From the NCBI GenBank assembly GCA_964195425.1, contig CAXMOM010000065.1:62001-126000 (forward strand): DNA of 64,000 nucleotides, written 5' to 3'. A program made the translations under genes and the position numbers. The DNA is from Glaciecola sp964195425. Its GTDB lineage: Bacteria > Pseudomonadota > Gammaproteobacteria > Enterobacterales > Alteromonadaceae. Below the pieces are notes generated by a model. It had not been told where the DNA came from, made no database searches, and saw only the letters and a program-made list of their open reading frames with translations. Shown here in pieces: positions 9,888 to 18,239 of the stretch. Positions within the stretch are counted from its first letter, which is position 1, and the number at the start of each line of letters is the position of its first letter.

Positions 9888-10390
9888 GCGCTTCATCAGA
9901 ACTACCATGACCATCAATATGGTTTTTCGATCCATAGTGATGATGAGCTTTTCGCAAGACTGATCCTTGAAATTAACCAAGCAGGACTGAGTTGGGAGAC
10001 AATTCTTAGGAAGCAGGAAAATTTCAGAAAGGCTTACGATGGGTTTAGTATTGAGAAGGTTGCCGCTTATTGTTACATAGACCGGCAAAGGCTTATGAAT
10101 GACGCTGGTATAGTCCGTAACCGTCTAAAGATTAACGCGGCAATAGAAAATGCAAAAACAATCCTGCAACTTCAAAAGGAACATGGCTCTTTTGAAAAAT
10201 AGATTGAATAGTTTCACCCGCTTTCCAAGGGCGATTGGGTGAAACTATTCAAAAAGTCATTTACGTTTACAGGCGGTGAAATCGTAAACGAGTTTTTGAT
10301 GGGCACCAGTGTATTGCCGAATGCCCACGATAAGGACTGTCCCATCTATCATAAGGTAGCCGCACAAAAGCGTCTGTGGATGGGGCCGTA
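9888..10390 (+). pseudogene. tag: DNA-3-methyladenine glycosylase I, decayed
   Basis: The frame reads YHDHQYGFSIHSDDELFARL, then EINQAGLSWETILRKQENF and DAGIVRNRLKINAAIENAK. These are the core helices of Tag, the base-excision enzyme that removes 3-methyladenine, with the aromatic/acidic pocket sequence GLSWETIL. TAG at 10200-10202 stands where the conserved tryptophan after FEK is expected, and another TAG follows at 10209. The C-terminal part is still readable to 10387 (FTGGEIVNEFLM, then LPNAHDKDCPIYHK), including the Cys and His that hold zinc in the family. The N-terminal zinc cysteine and start codon are lost. The gene is convergent with the sensor kinase gene. Confidence 0.8.
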
Positions 10391-10616
10391 GGAATAGTTT
10401 GTCACTAAAGTCGACAAGCGATCCAAACGTAAAAGTCATTTTGGTTTGCTCTATTCAATGATTCAAAGGTGCTCAAAAGCGACTAGTTATGGTTACCAAA
10501 ATATCCAAGGTATGTATTGACCAAGTGAACACATAGCCTATACCCGTTTTAGGGTTTACTTAAATTGCGCTTAGACATATTGAAGAGGAATATCAAAAGG
10601 CTAATCAACTAAGCAC

Positions 10617-11906
10617 TTATTCAAAGGTGATAGAAATTTTAGTTCCTTGCTCACTTGAAAGCATTAAAGACCAATTTTGATGTTCGCATAAACGTTTTAC
10701 AATCGATAATCCAAAGCCATAGCCAGTGCTTTGTAAGCCCTTTATAGCCGGTTCAGTTATTTTATCTGAAATGCTTGGATCAATACCTGGACCAGTATCA
10801 GCAATAATAAGTGTTTTGTTGCGCATCTCGATGGTGATTTTTCCTTCTTGAGTGTATTGAAATGCATTGCCGATTATATTGTCTAGTAATACCGTTAACA
10901 TACCTGACTGTGCATATACTTCTGCATCACAGCTGTCGCTTACTTCCACTTTTATCGGTTTGTTATTGATGAGGTGATTCTGGTCAATAATCGATTGTTC
11001 AATTAGTGGCAGTATTGTAATGTGCTTTTTGTGTGCTTCAGTATGTTCTTCCCTTGCAAGCGTAAGAAGTGTGGTAACAGTTTGTTCCATTTGAGTGCTT
11101 GCTTGGGATATTCGGTTGATAATTTGATTGTTTTCATCAGCCGAGTGTTGATTACGATACACTTCTACTGCATTTTTAATAATGGCTACAGGCGTTCTAA
11201 GTTCATGACTCACATCACGAGTAAAGCATTTCTCTCTGAGCAAACTCTGGTTAATTCTCGTCATAGCACTTTCTAGCGTTTGCGCTAAAGTTCCTATTTC
11301 ATTATTTGGAAATTGCTCAGCAAATTTATCTGGAATATTTTCAGGGGCAACACCATTTACTAAATCGGCAAGTTGTTTCAATGGTCTAGCGGTTTTCCTA
11401 CCCAGCGTCCACGCCATAATAAAAGCAAGAAAGACTAATATTAAGCCTGAAACAAGCATCACTATTAATACTCCTTCAGTGAGAGGGCGAACTATCAACA
11501 TTTCACTTACTTCGGCAACTAAATACGTATTTTCTGTTTTTGGCAGAGCCAATAAATGATAGTGCCGACCGTTATCACCCGAAAACTCTTTTCTTTCTGG
11601 CTCAGCAATATAGCGCGTTTTTATATCATCAGGCAGTGTGCTTTTTGAGAAATATAGTTGCATATAGCTTACTCGAGGGGCTGGCCAGTTGTTATTTTGG
11701 TCGTAAGCCTGTTGCAAATATTGTGCTTCGTTTCTAACTTCCCGTTCAATAAATTCATCTTCTATGTTGTACATCAACATGAAGCAAAACATGCCGTAAA
11801 CAGTAGAAATGAAAAGTGTAAAAAAACAAAATTGGCGGACTATTTTTTTACTTAAACTATGAAATTTAATCGGGTTTTGTTTTTGCTCTTGGTTTATTTT
11901 ATGCAT
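10617..11906 (-). CDS. Two-component sensor histidine kinase
   Basis: A 429-residue inner-membrane kinase. Two transmembrane segments (about residues 27-50 and 141-170) bracket a periplasmic sensor loop of about 90 residues. A HAMP linker follows (RPLKQLADLVNG), then the H-box FTRDVSHELRTPVAIIKNA with the phosphorylated histidine near residue 232. The ATP-binding domain shows N (LLDNIIGNAFQYT), G1 (IADTGPGID) and G2 (GYGFGLSIVKRLC) boxes. It overlaps the response regulator gene by 8 bp and is the last gene of the probable DJ-1/regulator/kinase operon. The sensed signal is unknown; the neighbouring transporter and exported proteins suggest an envelope condition. Confidence 0.92.
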   Translation of the reverse strand: MHKINQEQKQNPIKFHSLSKKIVRQFCFFTLFISTVYGMFCFMLMYNIEDEFIEREVRNEAQYLQQAYDQNNNWPAPRVSYMQLYFSKSTLPDDIKTRYIAEPERKEFSGDNGRHYHLLALPKTENTYLVAEVSEMLIVRPLTEGVLIVMLVSGLILVFLAFIMAWTLGRKTARPLKQLADLVNGVAPENIPDKFAEQFPNNEIGTLAQTLESAMTRINQSLLREKCFTRDVSHELRTPVAIIKNAVEVYRNQHSADENNQIINRISQASTQMEQTVTTLLTLAREEHTEAHKKHITILPLIEQSIIDQNHLINNKPIKVEVSDSCDAEVYAQSGMLTVLLDNIIGNAFQYTQEGKITIEMRNKTLIIADTGPGIDPSISDKITEPAIKGLQSTGYGFGLSIVKRLCEHQNWSLMLSSEQGTKISITFE

Positions 11907-12594
11907 TACTTTTTACGTTCAAAACAAAGCCAATACCATGTATGGTTTTTATCATCGGATAATCAAAAGTTTTGTCTAATATATTTCGTAGCTGATATAT
12001 GTGCGATCTAAGCGCATCAGATTCAGTTGGTTCATCCCCCCATAGTTTTTGAGATAACTTTGAGCGACTAAGCACTTGAGGGTATGCTTCTGCCAATGCA
12101 GTCACGATGCGGTAGCCCATACTATGCAATTCAAGCGTTTTCCCACAGCGTGATACTTGCTGCCTTTTTCTATCAATGATTAGCTGATCAAATGTTAAAG
12201 TATCGTTGGTTTGTAATAAATGGCGTCTTGATAGAGCTAAGCAGCGAACTTCCAGTTCTTCTAAAGAAAACGGTTTGCTTAGATAATCATCTGCACCTAT
12301 GGTAAAACCAGATATTTTATCGTCGATACTGTCTCGTGCGGTTAACATTATAATTGGCACGTGATGGCGGGCTTGTTCACGTAGTTGTTTGCAAACCTCA
12401 AGCCCATCCATTACCGGTAAATTTAAATCGAGAATGACCAAGTCGTAATGGTTCGTTAAAGCCAGTTCTAAACCTCGGTCGCCTCTATCAGCGAAATCCA
12501 ATACGTGACCTTTATCTTCCATGTAGTTAGCAATATTTTGGGCGATACTTTGCTGATCTTCAACCACTAAAATATATAAAGACTGACTATTCAT
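11899..12594 (-). CDS. OmpR/PhoB-family response regulator
   Basis: A 231-residue DNA-binding regulator. The receiver domain carries the acidic pair in VVEDQQ, the phosphoacceptor aspartate in LVILDLNLPVMDG (about residue 56), the threonine in IIMLTARD and the lysine in DDYLSKPFS. The C-terminal winged helix ends with SHIYQLRNILDKTF and IKTIHGIGFVLNV, typical of OmpR-type domains. Regulators of this class usually bind tandem half-sites about 11 bp apart, as seen in the four repeats at 13833, 17133, 17279 and 18178. I therefore infer that it controls those promoters, including the one driving its own operon. The gene lies 80 bp after the DJ-1 gene and overlaps the kinase gene. Confidence 0.92.
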   Translation of the reverse strand: MNSQSLYILVVEDQQSIAQNIANYMEDKGHVLDFADRGDRGLELALTNHYDLVILDLNLPVMDGLEVCKQLREQARHHVPIIMLTARDSIDDKISGFTIGADDYLSKPFSLEELEVRCLALSRRHLLQTNDTLTFDQLIIDRKRQQVSRCGKTLELHSMGYRIVTALAEAYPQVLSRSKLSQKLWGDEPTESDALRSHIYQLRNILDKTFDYPMIKTIHGIGFVLNVKSNA

Positions 12595-12674
12595 ATAGTT
12601 TCCCGAATTAAATAGCCCTTAAAAAGTTTTCATCAGTAAATACTAGACGAGGAAAATATTAAGGACTGCTTACC

Positions 12675-13790
12675 TTATAACGTTTTTAACATGTCTTGTG
12701 CAGGTTTGTATTCAGGTTTTGAAGCAATTAACTGATTCAACGTTATTTTTGCATTATCAGTTTGCCCTAATTTAGCCTGTGTTTTTGCAATTTCCATATC
12801 TAGCATTGGATTGTTAATGGCTTTTTGGGCAACTACCATTAATGCTAATGCTTGCTCAAAATCAATTGTTGTGTCCGCTACCTTTAGAAAATAGAAGCCA
12901 TACATACCCACTAAAGAAATATGATATTGCTCTTGGTTATTCGCAAGCGTTTCAATAGCCGATTTATCACCGGCTATAAATTTAGCAACCACAGCCATAG
13001 TCTTATCTTCTATTTCCATCTCTACTATAACAGGCGTTAATCCTAAACTCTTAACTAACGATGTTGCCACGCCTACCGTTGAGGTAGGGTTTTGACCGGT
13101 TATTAAACGCCCGTCAATAGCCACATGACTTAACATTATTTCGCTCGATTGAAAATTAGCGCCGCGTTCAGTTAATTTATCTTCCAGCATGAACTCAAAA
13201 TCGTCTATCCATTTTTGACCAAATAGCTTTTCTTCTTGATTTGTAAACCCGTTTATCGCTTTATTGGCAATCAAATAGCTTCCATCGTTTAGTTTTACAT
13301 TAACCAATGCAGCTGGGCCATGGCACACTGCAGCTACACTGCCTTGTTGTTGATATATTTGGGCAATGACACTTTGCAACGCGGTGTCATTAGGCAAATC
13401 AAACATTGCACCTTTGCCCCCTACAACAAAAACGGCATCATAAGCGTTAGCATTTACTGCGTTTGTTGCGAGTGTATTATTCAGTTTTGCCATAATGGCT
13501 TCATTAACGAGTACTTTGGCATTATACGTTTTATTAGGGTCGTATTTATCGGCTTCTACTTCTCCGCCTATTGGACTGGCGATATCAACAGCAATCCCGT
13601 TATCCTTAAAAACGGAATAGGCTTTTGAAAACTCATCAAACTCATAACCTGGTTTCTCTTCACCTTGGCCATTGCTGCTTACTACCATTAACACTTTCTT
13701 GATGTTTGATTCTGCGTGTACTTGTAATGTTGTTACTAATAACGCCACTATAATTAGTAAGATCTGTTTTAAAATATTCATAGTTTTCAT
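12675..13790 (-). CDS. Exported DJ-1/PfpI family protein with C-terminal helical (TPR-like) tail
   Basis: A 371-residue protein with a signal peptide (residues 1-26, ending LQVHA). Residues about 30-245 form a class I glutamine amidotransferase-like/DJ-1 domain of the Hsp31 type. The nucleophile is Cys156 in VAAVCHGPAAL, followed by His157, with the partner glutamate in PGYEFDEFSKAY and the strand AVFVVGGKGAMFDLP. Residues about 250-371 are helical with TPR-like spacing (DNAKITLNQLIASKPEY). Family members are chaperone-like proteins, deglycases or hydrolases; the actual reaction here is unknown. It heads the operon that continues with regulator and kinase, and its promoter carries the direct repeat at 13833. 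A second member of the family is encoded at 18240. Confidence 0.85.
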   Translation of the reverse strand: MKTMNILKQILLIIVALLVTTLQVHAESNIKKVLMVVSSNGQGEEKPGYEFDEFSKAYSVFKDNGIAVDIASPIGGEVEADKYDPNKTYNAKVLVNEAIMAKLNNTLATNAVNANAYDAVFVVGGKGAMFDLPNDTALQSVIAQIYQQQGSVAAVCHGPAALVNVKLNDGSYLIANKAINGFTNQEEKLFGQKWIDDFEFMLEDKLTERGANFQSSEIMLSHVAIDGRLITGQNPTSTVGVATSLVKSLGLTPVIVEMEIEDKTMAVVAKFIAGDKSAIETLANNQEQYHISLVGMYGFYFLKVADTTIDFEQALALMVVAQKAINNPMLDMEIAKTQAKLGQTDNAKITLNQLIASKPEYKPAQDMLKTL

Positions 13791-13832
13791 TTGTCTCTCT
13801 CCTAAGTATGAAACAAGTGTGACAAAGGCAAA

Positions 13833-13850
13833 GTGAAATAGATGTGAAAT
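13833..13850 (-). promoter_or_regulatory. Direct-repeat operator A (ATTTCAC-N4-ATTTCAC)
   Basis: Read towards the DJ-1 gene at 13790, the site is ATTTCAC, four bases, ATTTCAC, an exact 11-bp period. It lies 43 nt before the start codon, where an activator contacting the -35 region would sit. The same element, with the same ATCT spacer, precedes the ABC ATPase gene at 17133. I infer binding by the OmpR-type regulator of this operon. Confidence 0.7.
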
Positions 13851-13868
13851 ATAATCAAATTATCTCCC

Positions 13869-16352
13869 TTAAACATCGGACATTAATTGTTTCACCGAAC
13901 TTTTTAAACTATGCCGGCTAGCATATATGCCTAATAATGTTACCGTGCTCAAAATAATGGCTAATGTAATTAACAAGATCAAAAAATCGGGTTGATAAGA
14001 AAGTGAAAATTGTGATTGATAAATTAACATGCCAGCAATGTAGGTGCCGGCTATCGACCCCGTTGCAATAATTGAAGCCGTAATTAGCCACTCAATAATG
14101 TTTAGCTGCAAACATGTCCTTTTTAAAAAACCAAAGCTCATAATCACGCTATTTTTTTTCTTTTCTTTACCTTCAAGTGCATTGATTGAAGACAAAATAA
14201 CAATAATAGCGAGTAGAATAATCATCACAGCAAAACCACTAATGACTTTAGTAATCATTCCTAAAATAGAATCGAATTGTTTTGTTAATTCTTGTAAAGA
14301 TATCATCCTTATTGTTGGATGCTCTTGCCACAATTTTCCAAGCAGTGGCCATTGTTCATCATTAAGTTCTAAACTTGCCATGTTGTAGTGGGGCGCGTTG
14401 ATATGCCCGATAGCAGATTGCGGCATTTGCATCCAGAAGATAATTGAACCCGATCCAGGCTTATAAACATGACTTGCGTTAATCGTGAAGGTAAAGCTTT
14501 GTTGGTGAATAATAAATGTAAGCTTATCTCCAAGCGTGAGACCTAAATCGGTCATGACTTCTTCCTCAATAGATATTTGTTGCCAATCTCTAGTGTCTTT
14601 TTCCCACCATTTCCCTTGAACTAAGCGGTTGGTATTTGGAATTGCTTGAGTCCAATGCAGTCGAATAGCCTTAGATAAGGTTGCTAGGCTATCGCTGGGC
14701 TTCGTTATAAATTCATTTAATGCTTGGTTATTGATTTTCACTACTTTGGCATAGACGTATGGTTTAGATTGACGCAGCTTAATATCATTATCTTCAGACC
14801 AAGTCTCAATCGCTTTCATTTGCGGCACACTAGCTTGTGAAACCATGAGATTACCATCATGTGTTCTTTGGTATGATGCCATGGTGTCACCTAAGTCTTT
14901 TAAAAACATTAGCGTAAACAATAGTAAAAATGTGCTTAATCCAATGCCGAGAATCTGGGTGCTTTTACTTAGCAAACGCTGTTTCATCATAAACAGAGTA
15001 AAGGGTATTAAGCCTGAAAGTTGTTGAGTAGTTTTTTCACCTAATGTTAAAAACGCCCAGCTAATAGCAGCCATCAAGACGATGGTGATCACGATACTGC
15101 TTACTAACATAAAGGTTAGTAAGCCATTATCGGAGTACGTGATGGCCACCAAAACAAGCACAACTAGGGCACATACTTTCACTAAACCTAAGGAAATGCT
15201 TTTTTGATTCTGATGAAACAACTTAGACACCGATGTTTGACATAATGTTAACCAAACGGGTGAATGAAATACGGCGAAGAGTAATACACTTGTGGATATT
15301 GCTTTAGCAGTAAGCCAAGCCTCTATTTGCCAAGTGATTTGTGAGAACGTTTCCGATAACCAAGTGACGACAAGCCAATGAAATACACCAGACAAAATGA
15401 CGACCACAGGTATTAGTACCAATATATTAATAAGCCATTTAAAAACTGACAACTGTAAACCAGTCGCTTTTGAAGCCCCTAAACTCATGCAAATGGCAGA
15501 AAAATACTGTTCTTTCTTTAAATGCACTTGTGCTATTTGTTCAATAGCAATCGCAGCCATAAAAAACAAAATAATAGAAGCTAAGCCTAAAAAGTTTTCA
15601 GTTCTTTGCCAAAATAATGCTAAGGGATGGGCACCGGATTTGTGATTGATTTGCGCGGCTGGAAGTTGTTCTTTTTGCCAATCGATGAGTTGCTGTACTT
15701 GTGATTTTGAAGCAGAAATAAGGTAGCGATGCTGAATAAGGTCGGCTGGAAAGGCTAGCTTTTCCATATCATCCATATTAACAATTGCTCGCATCGCAAC
15801 ATTATGCCCTTCCATTAATCTATCAGGTTCGTGAATTAATACCCTTGATACGATAAATGTTTGCTCCGCTAGTTCAATGGCGTCACCAATTGACAAGCTT
15901 AAACTGGCTAATAATCGACTATCTAACCATATATTACCTAATATAGGCCCACCGATTGTAACTGTTGCTGGGCTTTGTAAAGAGCTTGAAGTGAGTAATT
16001 GCCCTTGCAAAGGGTAATCATTTCCTACCGCTTTTAACTTTGAATTTTGCCATTTTCCATTAAATGTTAGCGTCGCATTGATTTGCACTGTATTAACAAT
16101 ACTTTCACTTAAACTTTCTAATGATGTCAGTTGCTTAGCGCTTAACTTATCTTTTTGAGTTAGCACCGCATCGGCACCTAAAAGATTTTGTAAATTACTC
16201 TGTAAATATGCTTGAATAGTATTGCTTGATAGGGTTAAGGTGACAATAAAAACCATTAGAATTGCTTGAATCCAGCGCAGTAGTTTTTGATGAGGTTGGC
16301 GGTATTCTTGTTTAAAATAGTGCCAAGCTAGCTGGATATGATGGTTTAACAT
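13869..16352 (-). CDS. ABC transporter permease, FtsX-like (YbbP type)
   Basis: An 827-residue membrane protein with the architecture of large FtsX-family permeases such as YbbP. There is one N-terminal helix (about residues 28-50), then an extracytoplasmic domain, a block of helices around residues 250-440, another helix near 465, a second extracytoplasmic domain, and three C-terminal helices (about 700-725, 750-775, 785-810). This gives two FtsX modules. It overlaps the ATPase gene by 7 bp, so the two subunits are translationally coupled. Transporters of this type move lipids or peptides out of the inner membrane or act as mechanical switches; the substrate is not known. The gene shares the direct-repeat promoter at 17133. 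Confidence 0.88.
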   Translation of the reverse strand: MLNHHIQLAWHYFKQEYRQPHQKLLRWIQAILMVFIVTLTLSSNTIQAYLQSNLQNLLGADAVLTQKDKLSAKQLTSLESLSESIVNTVQINATLTFNGKWQNSKLKAVGNDYPLQGQLLTSSSLQSPATVTIGGPILGNIWLDSRLLASLSLSIGDAIELAEQTFIVSRVLIHEPDRLMEGHNVAMRAIVNMDDMEKLAFPADLIQHRYLISASKSQVQQLIDWQKEQLPAAQINHKSGAHPLALFWQRTENFLGLASIILFFMAAIAIEQIAQVHLKKEQYFSAICMSLGASKATGLQLSVFKWLINILVLIPVVVILSGVFHWLVVTWLSETFSQITWQIEAWLTAKAISTSVLLFAVFHSPVWLTLCQTSVSKLFHQNQKSISLGLVKVCALVVLVLVAITYSDNGLLTFMLVSSIVITIVLMAAISWAFLTLGEKTTQQLSGLIPFTLFMMKQRLLSKSTQILGIGLSTFLLLFTLMFLKDLGDTMASYQRTHDGNLMVSQASVPQMKAIETWSEDNDIKLRQSKPYVYAKVVKINNQALNEFITKPSDSLATLSKAIRLHWTQAIPNTNRLVQGKWWEKDTRDWQQISIEEEVMTDLGLTLGDKLTFIIHQQSFTFTINASHVYKPGSGSIIFWMQMPQSAIGHINAPHYNMASLELNDEQWPLLGKLWQEHPTIRMISLQELTKQFDSILGMITKVISGFAVMIILLAIIVILSSINALEGKEKKKNSVIMSFGFLKRTCLQLNIIEWLITASIIATGSIAGTYIAGMLIYQSQFSLSYQPDFLILLITLAIILSTVTLLGIYASRHSLKSSVKQLMSDV

Positions 16353-17083
16353 GATGCTACCTGCTTTACTTCCTGAGTAGCTTGTTTTGAGGTTTTCTCA
16401 ACTTGTTCTTCAACTGAGTTTGTCGATGAAACTTCAGTCAGCTCTCCATTGGCAAGCGAATAGATGTTCTGAGCCTTACTAGCAAGTGAACTGTTGTGCG
16501 TAACAATAATTAAACCCGCGTTGTTGTCTTTGCAACATGCAAATAGAATATCAGAAATTTCATTCGCATTGTGCTGGTCCAAATTACCTGTTGGTTCATC
16601 AGCAAATATAAACTTAGGAGAAAAGACTAATGCACGAGCTATTGCAACACGTTGTTGTTCTCCGCCACTTAATTGCGATGGTTTATGAGTTGCTCTATCT
16701 GACAACCCAACCTTTTCTAACCAATGTTCCGCTTTTTTAATCGCATGCTTGTCATCTCTTAATTTCAAGGGCAAAGCAATATTGTGCAAAGCGGTTAATT
16801 CAGGCAGTAAATGAAACTGTTGAAAAATAAAACCGATTTCTGAGCGTAAATTATCTAGCGGTGAGATGCCATTATCGTTTATGAAATTACCTTGACCTGA
16901 GCTTGGTTTTGCTAATCCAGAAAGCAGCATAAGTAAACTCGACTTACCTGAACCAGAAGGACCTGTTATTGCATACGACTGCCCTTGGCTTATTGATAAA
17001 TCAAGATTTTCAAATAGGGTAATAGTAGAAGCATTGCTTTCAAATGATTGAGAAACGCTTTTTAATTCAATTGAACAAGACAT
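16346..17083 (-). CDS. ABC transporter ATP-binding protein (YbbA/LolD type)
   Basis: A 245-residue ABC ATPase. Walker A is GPSGSGKSSLL (about residue 41), the Q-loop is IGFIFQQFHLLPELT, the signature is QLSGGEQQRVAIARAL, and Walker B with its glutamate is FIFADEPTGNLD; the H-loop histidine is in LIIVTHN. The sequence around these motifs, especially the FQQFHLLPELTALHN region, is that of the LolD/YbbA/MacB group that partners FtsX-like permeases. The C-terminal 25 residues are low-complexity and extra. It is the first gene of a two-gene operon with the permease. The promoter, about 50 nt upstream, carries operator B. Confidence 0.92.
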   Translation of the reverse strand: MSCSIELKSVSQSFESNASTITLFENLDLSISQGQSYAITGPSGSGKSSLLMLLSGLAKPSSGQGNFINDNGISPLDNLRSEIGFIFQQFHLLPELTALHNIALPLKLRDDKHAIKKAEHWLEKVGLSDRATHKPSQLSGGEQQRVAIARALVFSPKFIFADEPTGNLDQHNANEISDILFACCKDNNAGLIIVTHNSSLASKAQNIYSLANGELTEVSSTNSVEEQVEKTSKQATQEVKQVASC

Positions 17084-17132
17084 AAAATTGCACCACAGTA
17101 ATAATTCGTAGTCGTATCGTATTCAGCAATCC

Positions 17133-17150
17133 GTGAAATAGATGTGAAAT
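17133..17150 (-). promoter_or_regulatory. Direct-repeat operator B (ATTTCAC-N4-ATTTCAC)
   Basis: Identical to operator A over both half-sites and the four-base spacer, again with an 11-bp period. It lies 50 nt before the start codon of the ABC ATPase gene. An exact 18-bp match between two otherwise different promoters is unlikely by chance and points to one regulator acting on both operons. Confidence 0.7.
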
Positions 17151-17278
17151 CTAAAAAATAGAAACATAATTATTAAATAGCACAAGAGACGTTTGAAATT
17201 TTAACGCTGTTTGCTAGAACCGTTAACGTTTGATCTTATAAAAATGTCATTCAGAATTTTATATAAGCGGGCAACTAC

Positions 17279-17296
17279 GTTTCACCTTTATTTCAC
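17279..17296 (+). promoter_or_regulatory. Direct-repeat operator C (GTTTCAC-N4-ATTTCAC)
   Basis: Two TTTCAC half-sites with an 11-bp period, 48 nt before the ATG of the unknown exported protein at 17344. Only the first base of the upstream half-site differs from operators A and B; the spacer differs (CTTT). It is oriented towards the gene in the same sense as in the other three promoters. Confidence 0.65.
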
Positions 17297-17343
17297 AAAT
17301 AGACCAATACACTTTCATTTTAATATCCAACAAGGCAAAAAAA

Positions 17344-18087
17344 ATGAAGACGAAGTATTGCTTATTAGTAATCTACTTTGGGGCAGCTTTTAACGTAATT
17401 GCGGGGCAAGATTCTACTACGAAAGTAAGATCGCTAAAGGAAAAGATGAATCTCGCTATAATAAAAGTCGAACAGACACAAAGAAAATTTTGGTCTTATG
17501 AAATCTTTCGGTATGAAGACGAGGAGGGTGATATATCAAGCAGTATTGAGCAACATTCCCCACAATCAAGTGAACGATGGCTTCTTAAACAAATGAATGG
17601 ACAGCTACCGACAAACAAACAAATTGAAAAATTTGCTAAAAAGAAACAACAGCAAGGCAACGCAGAGAAGCAAGGAAAGAATTTTCAACTATCATTACGT
17701 GAGCTAATTAATCCGGAAAGTCTGTCTTTAGTATCCATTGACGAGAAACATATTGTTATGGCCTTTGATGTTTATATCAAAAAACTGGGGAAAGATTCTA
17801 TTGGCAAGCTACAAGGAGAGTTATCCTATCAAAAAGAAAAAAAATTCATTGAAAAAATAGTGATTTGGAATAATGCAGAATTCTCGCCCATGCTTACTGC
17901 CAATATTACCGACTTAGCCATAAGGTTAACTTTTTTAAATATTAATGGAGCAGTACTTGCCAAGCAAAATGAAATGAAGATAAAAGGTACCTTTGCCTAC
18001 TTCACCCAAATCAACGAAACCTCCCTAGATAATTTTTCAAATTATTTATACCAAGGTAAGCAAGTTCAACAAAGCACGCCAAATTGA
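17344..18087 (+). CDS. Exported protein of unknown function
   Basis: A 247-residue protein that I do not recognise. It starts with a signal peptide (about residues 1-20, ending FNVIAG); the mature part is charged and lysine-rich, with a run of K/Q residues around 110-125. The C-terminal two thirds alternate beta-like stretches (HIVMAFDVYIKKLG, IGKLQGELSYQ), possibly a periplasmic beta-rich domain. No cysteine lipobox is present. It is monocistronic, divergent from the ABC operon, and controlled by operator C, which places it in the regulon of the neighbouring two-component system. Confidence 0.75.
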   Translation: MKTKYCLLVIYFGAAFNVIAGQDSTTKVRSLKEKMNLAIIKVEQTQRKFWSYEIFRYEDEEGDISSSIEQHSPQSSERWLLKQMNGQLPTNKQIEKFAKKKQQQGNAEKQGKNFQLSLRELINPESLSLVSIDEKHIVMAFDVYIKKLGKDSIGKLQGELSYQKEKKFIEKIVIWNNAEFSPMLTANITDLAIRLTFLNINGAVLAKQNEMKIKGTFAYFTQINETSLDNFSNYLYQGKQVQQSTPN

Positions 18088-18177
18088 CTGTACCACTTTA
18101 AGGAAAGAGCTCCTTGTAGTTTTGTATTTTATGGATTCTAAATAGCCGATAGAAATAAATGAGAGGAGGGCACGAGT

Positions 18178-18195
18178 ATTTCACACTGATTTCAC
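18178..18195 (+). promoter_or_regulatory. Direct-repeat operator D (ATTTCAC-N4-ATTTCAC)
   Basis: Two perfect ATTTCAC half-sites with an 11-bp period (spacer ACTG), 45 nt before the ATG of the second DJ-1 gene. A T/A-rich -10-like segment (TTTTAAAAT) lies between site and start. Position and orientation match operators A to C. Confidence 0.7.
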
Positions 18196-18239
18196 ATGTT
18201 GATAGTTAACCTTGTTTTAAAATTCAAGAGGAACAGTTC

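Noticed and set aside
9846..10439. Two minus-strand open frames at 9846-10088 and 10257-10439
   Set aside because: They are antisense to the readable tag pseudogene and have no family features of their own.
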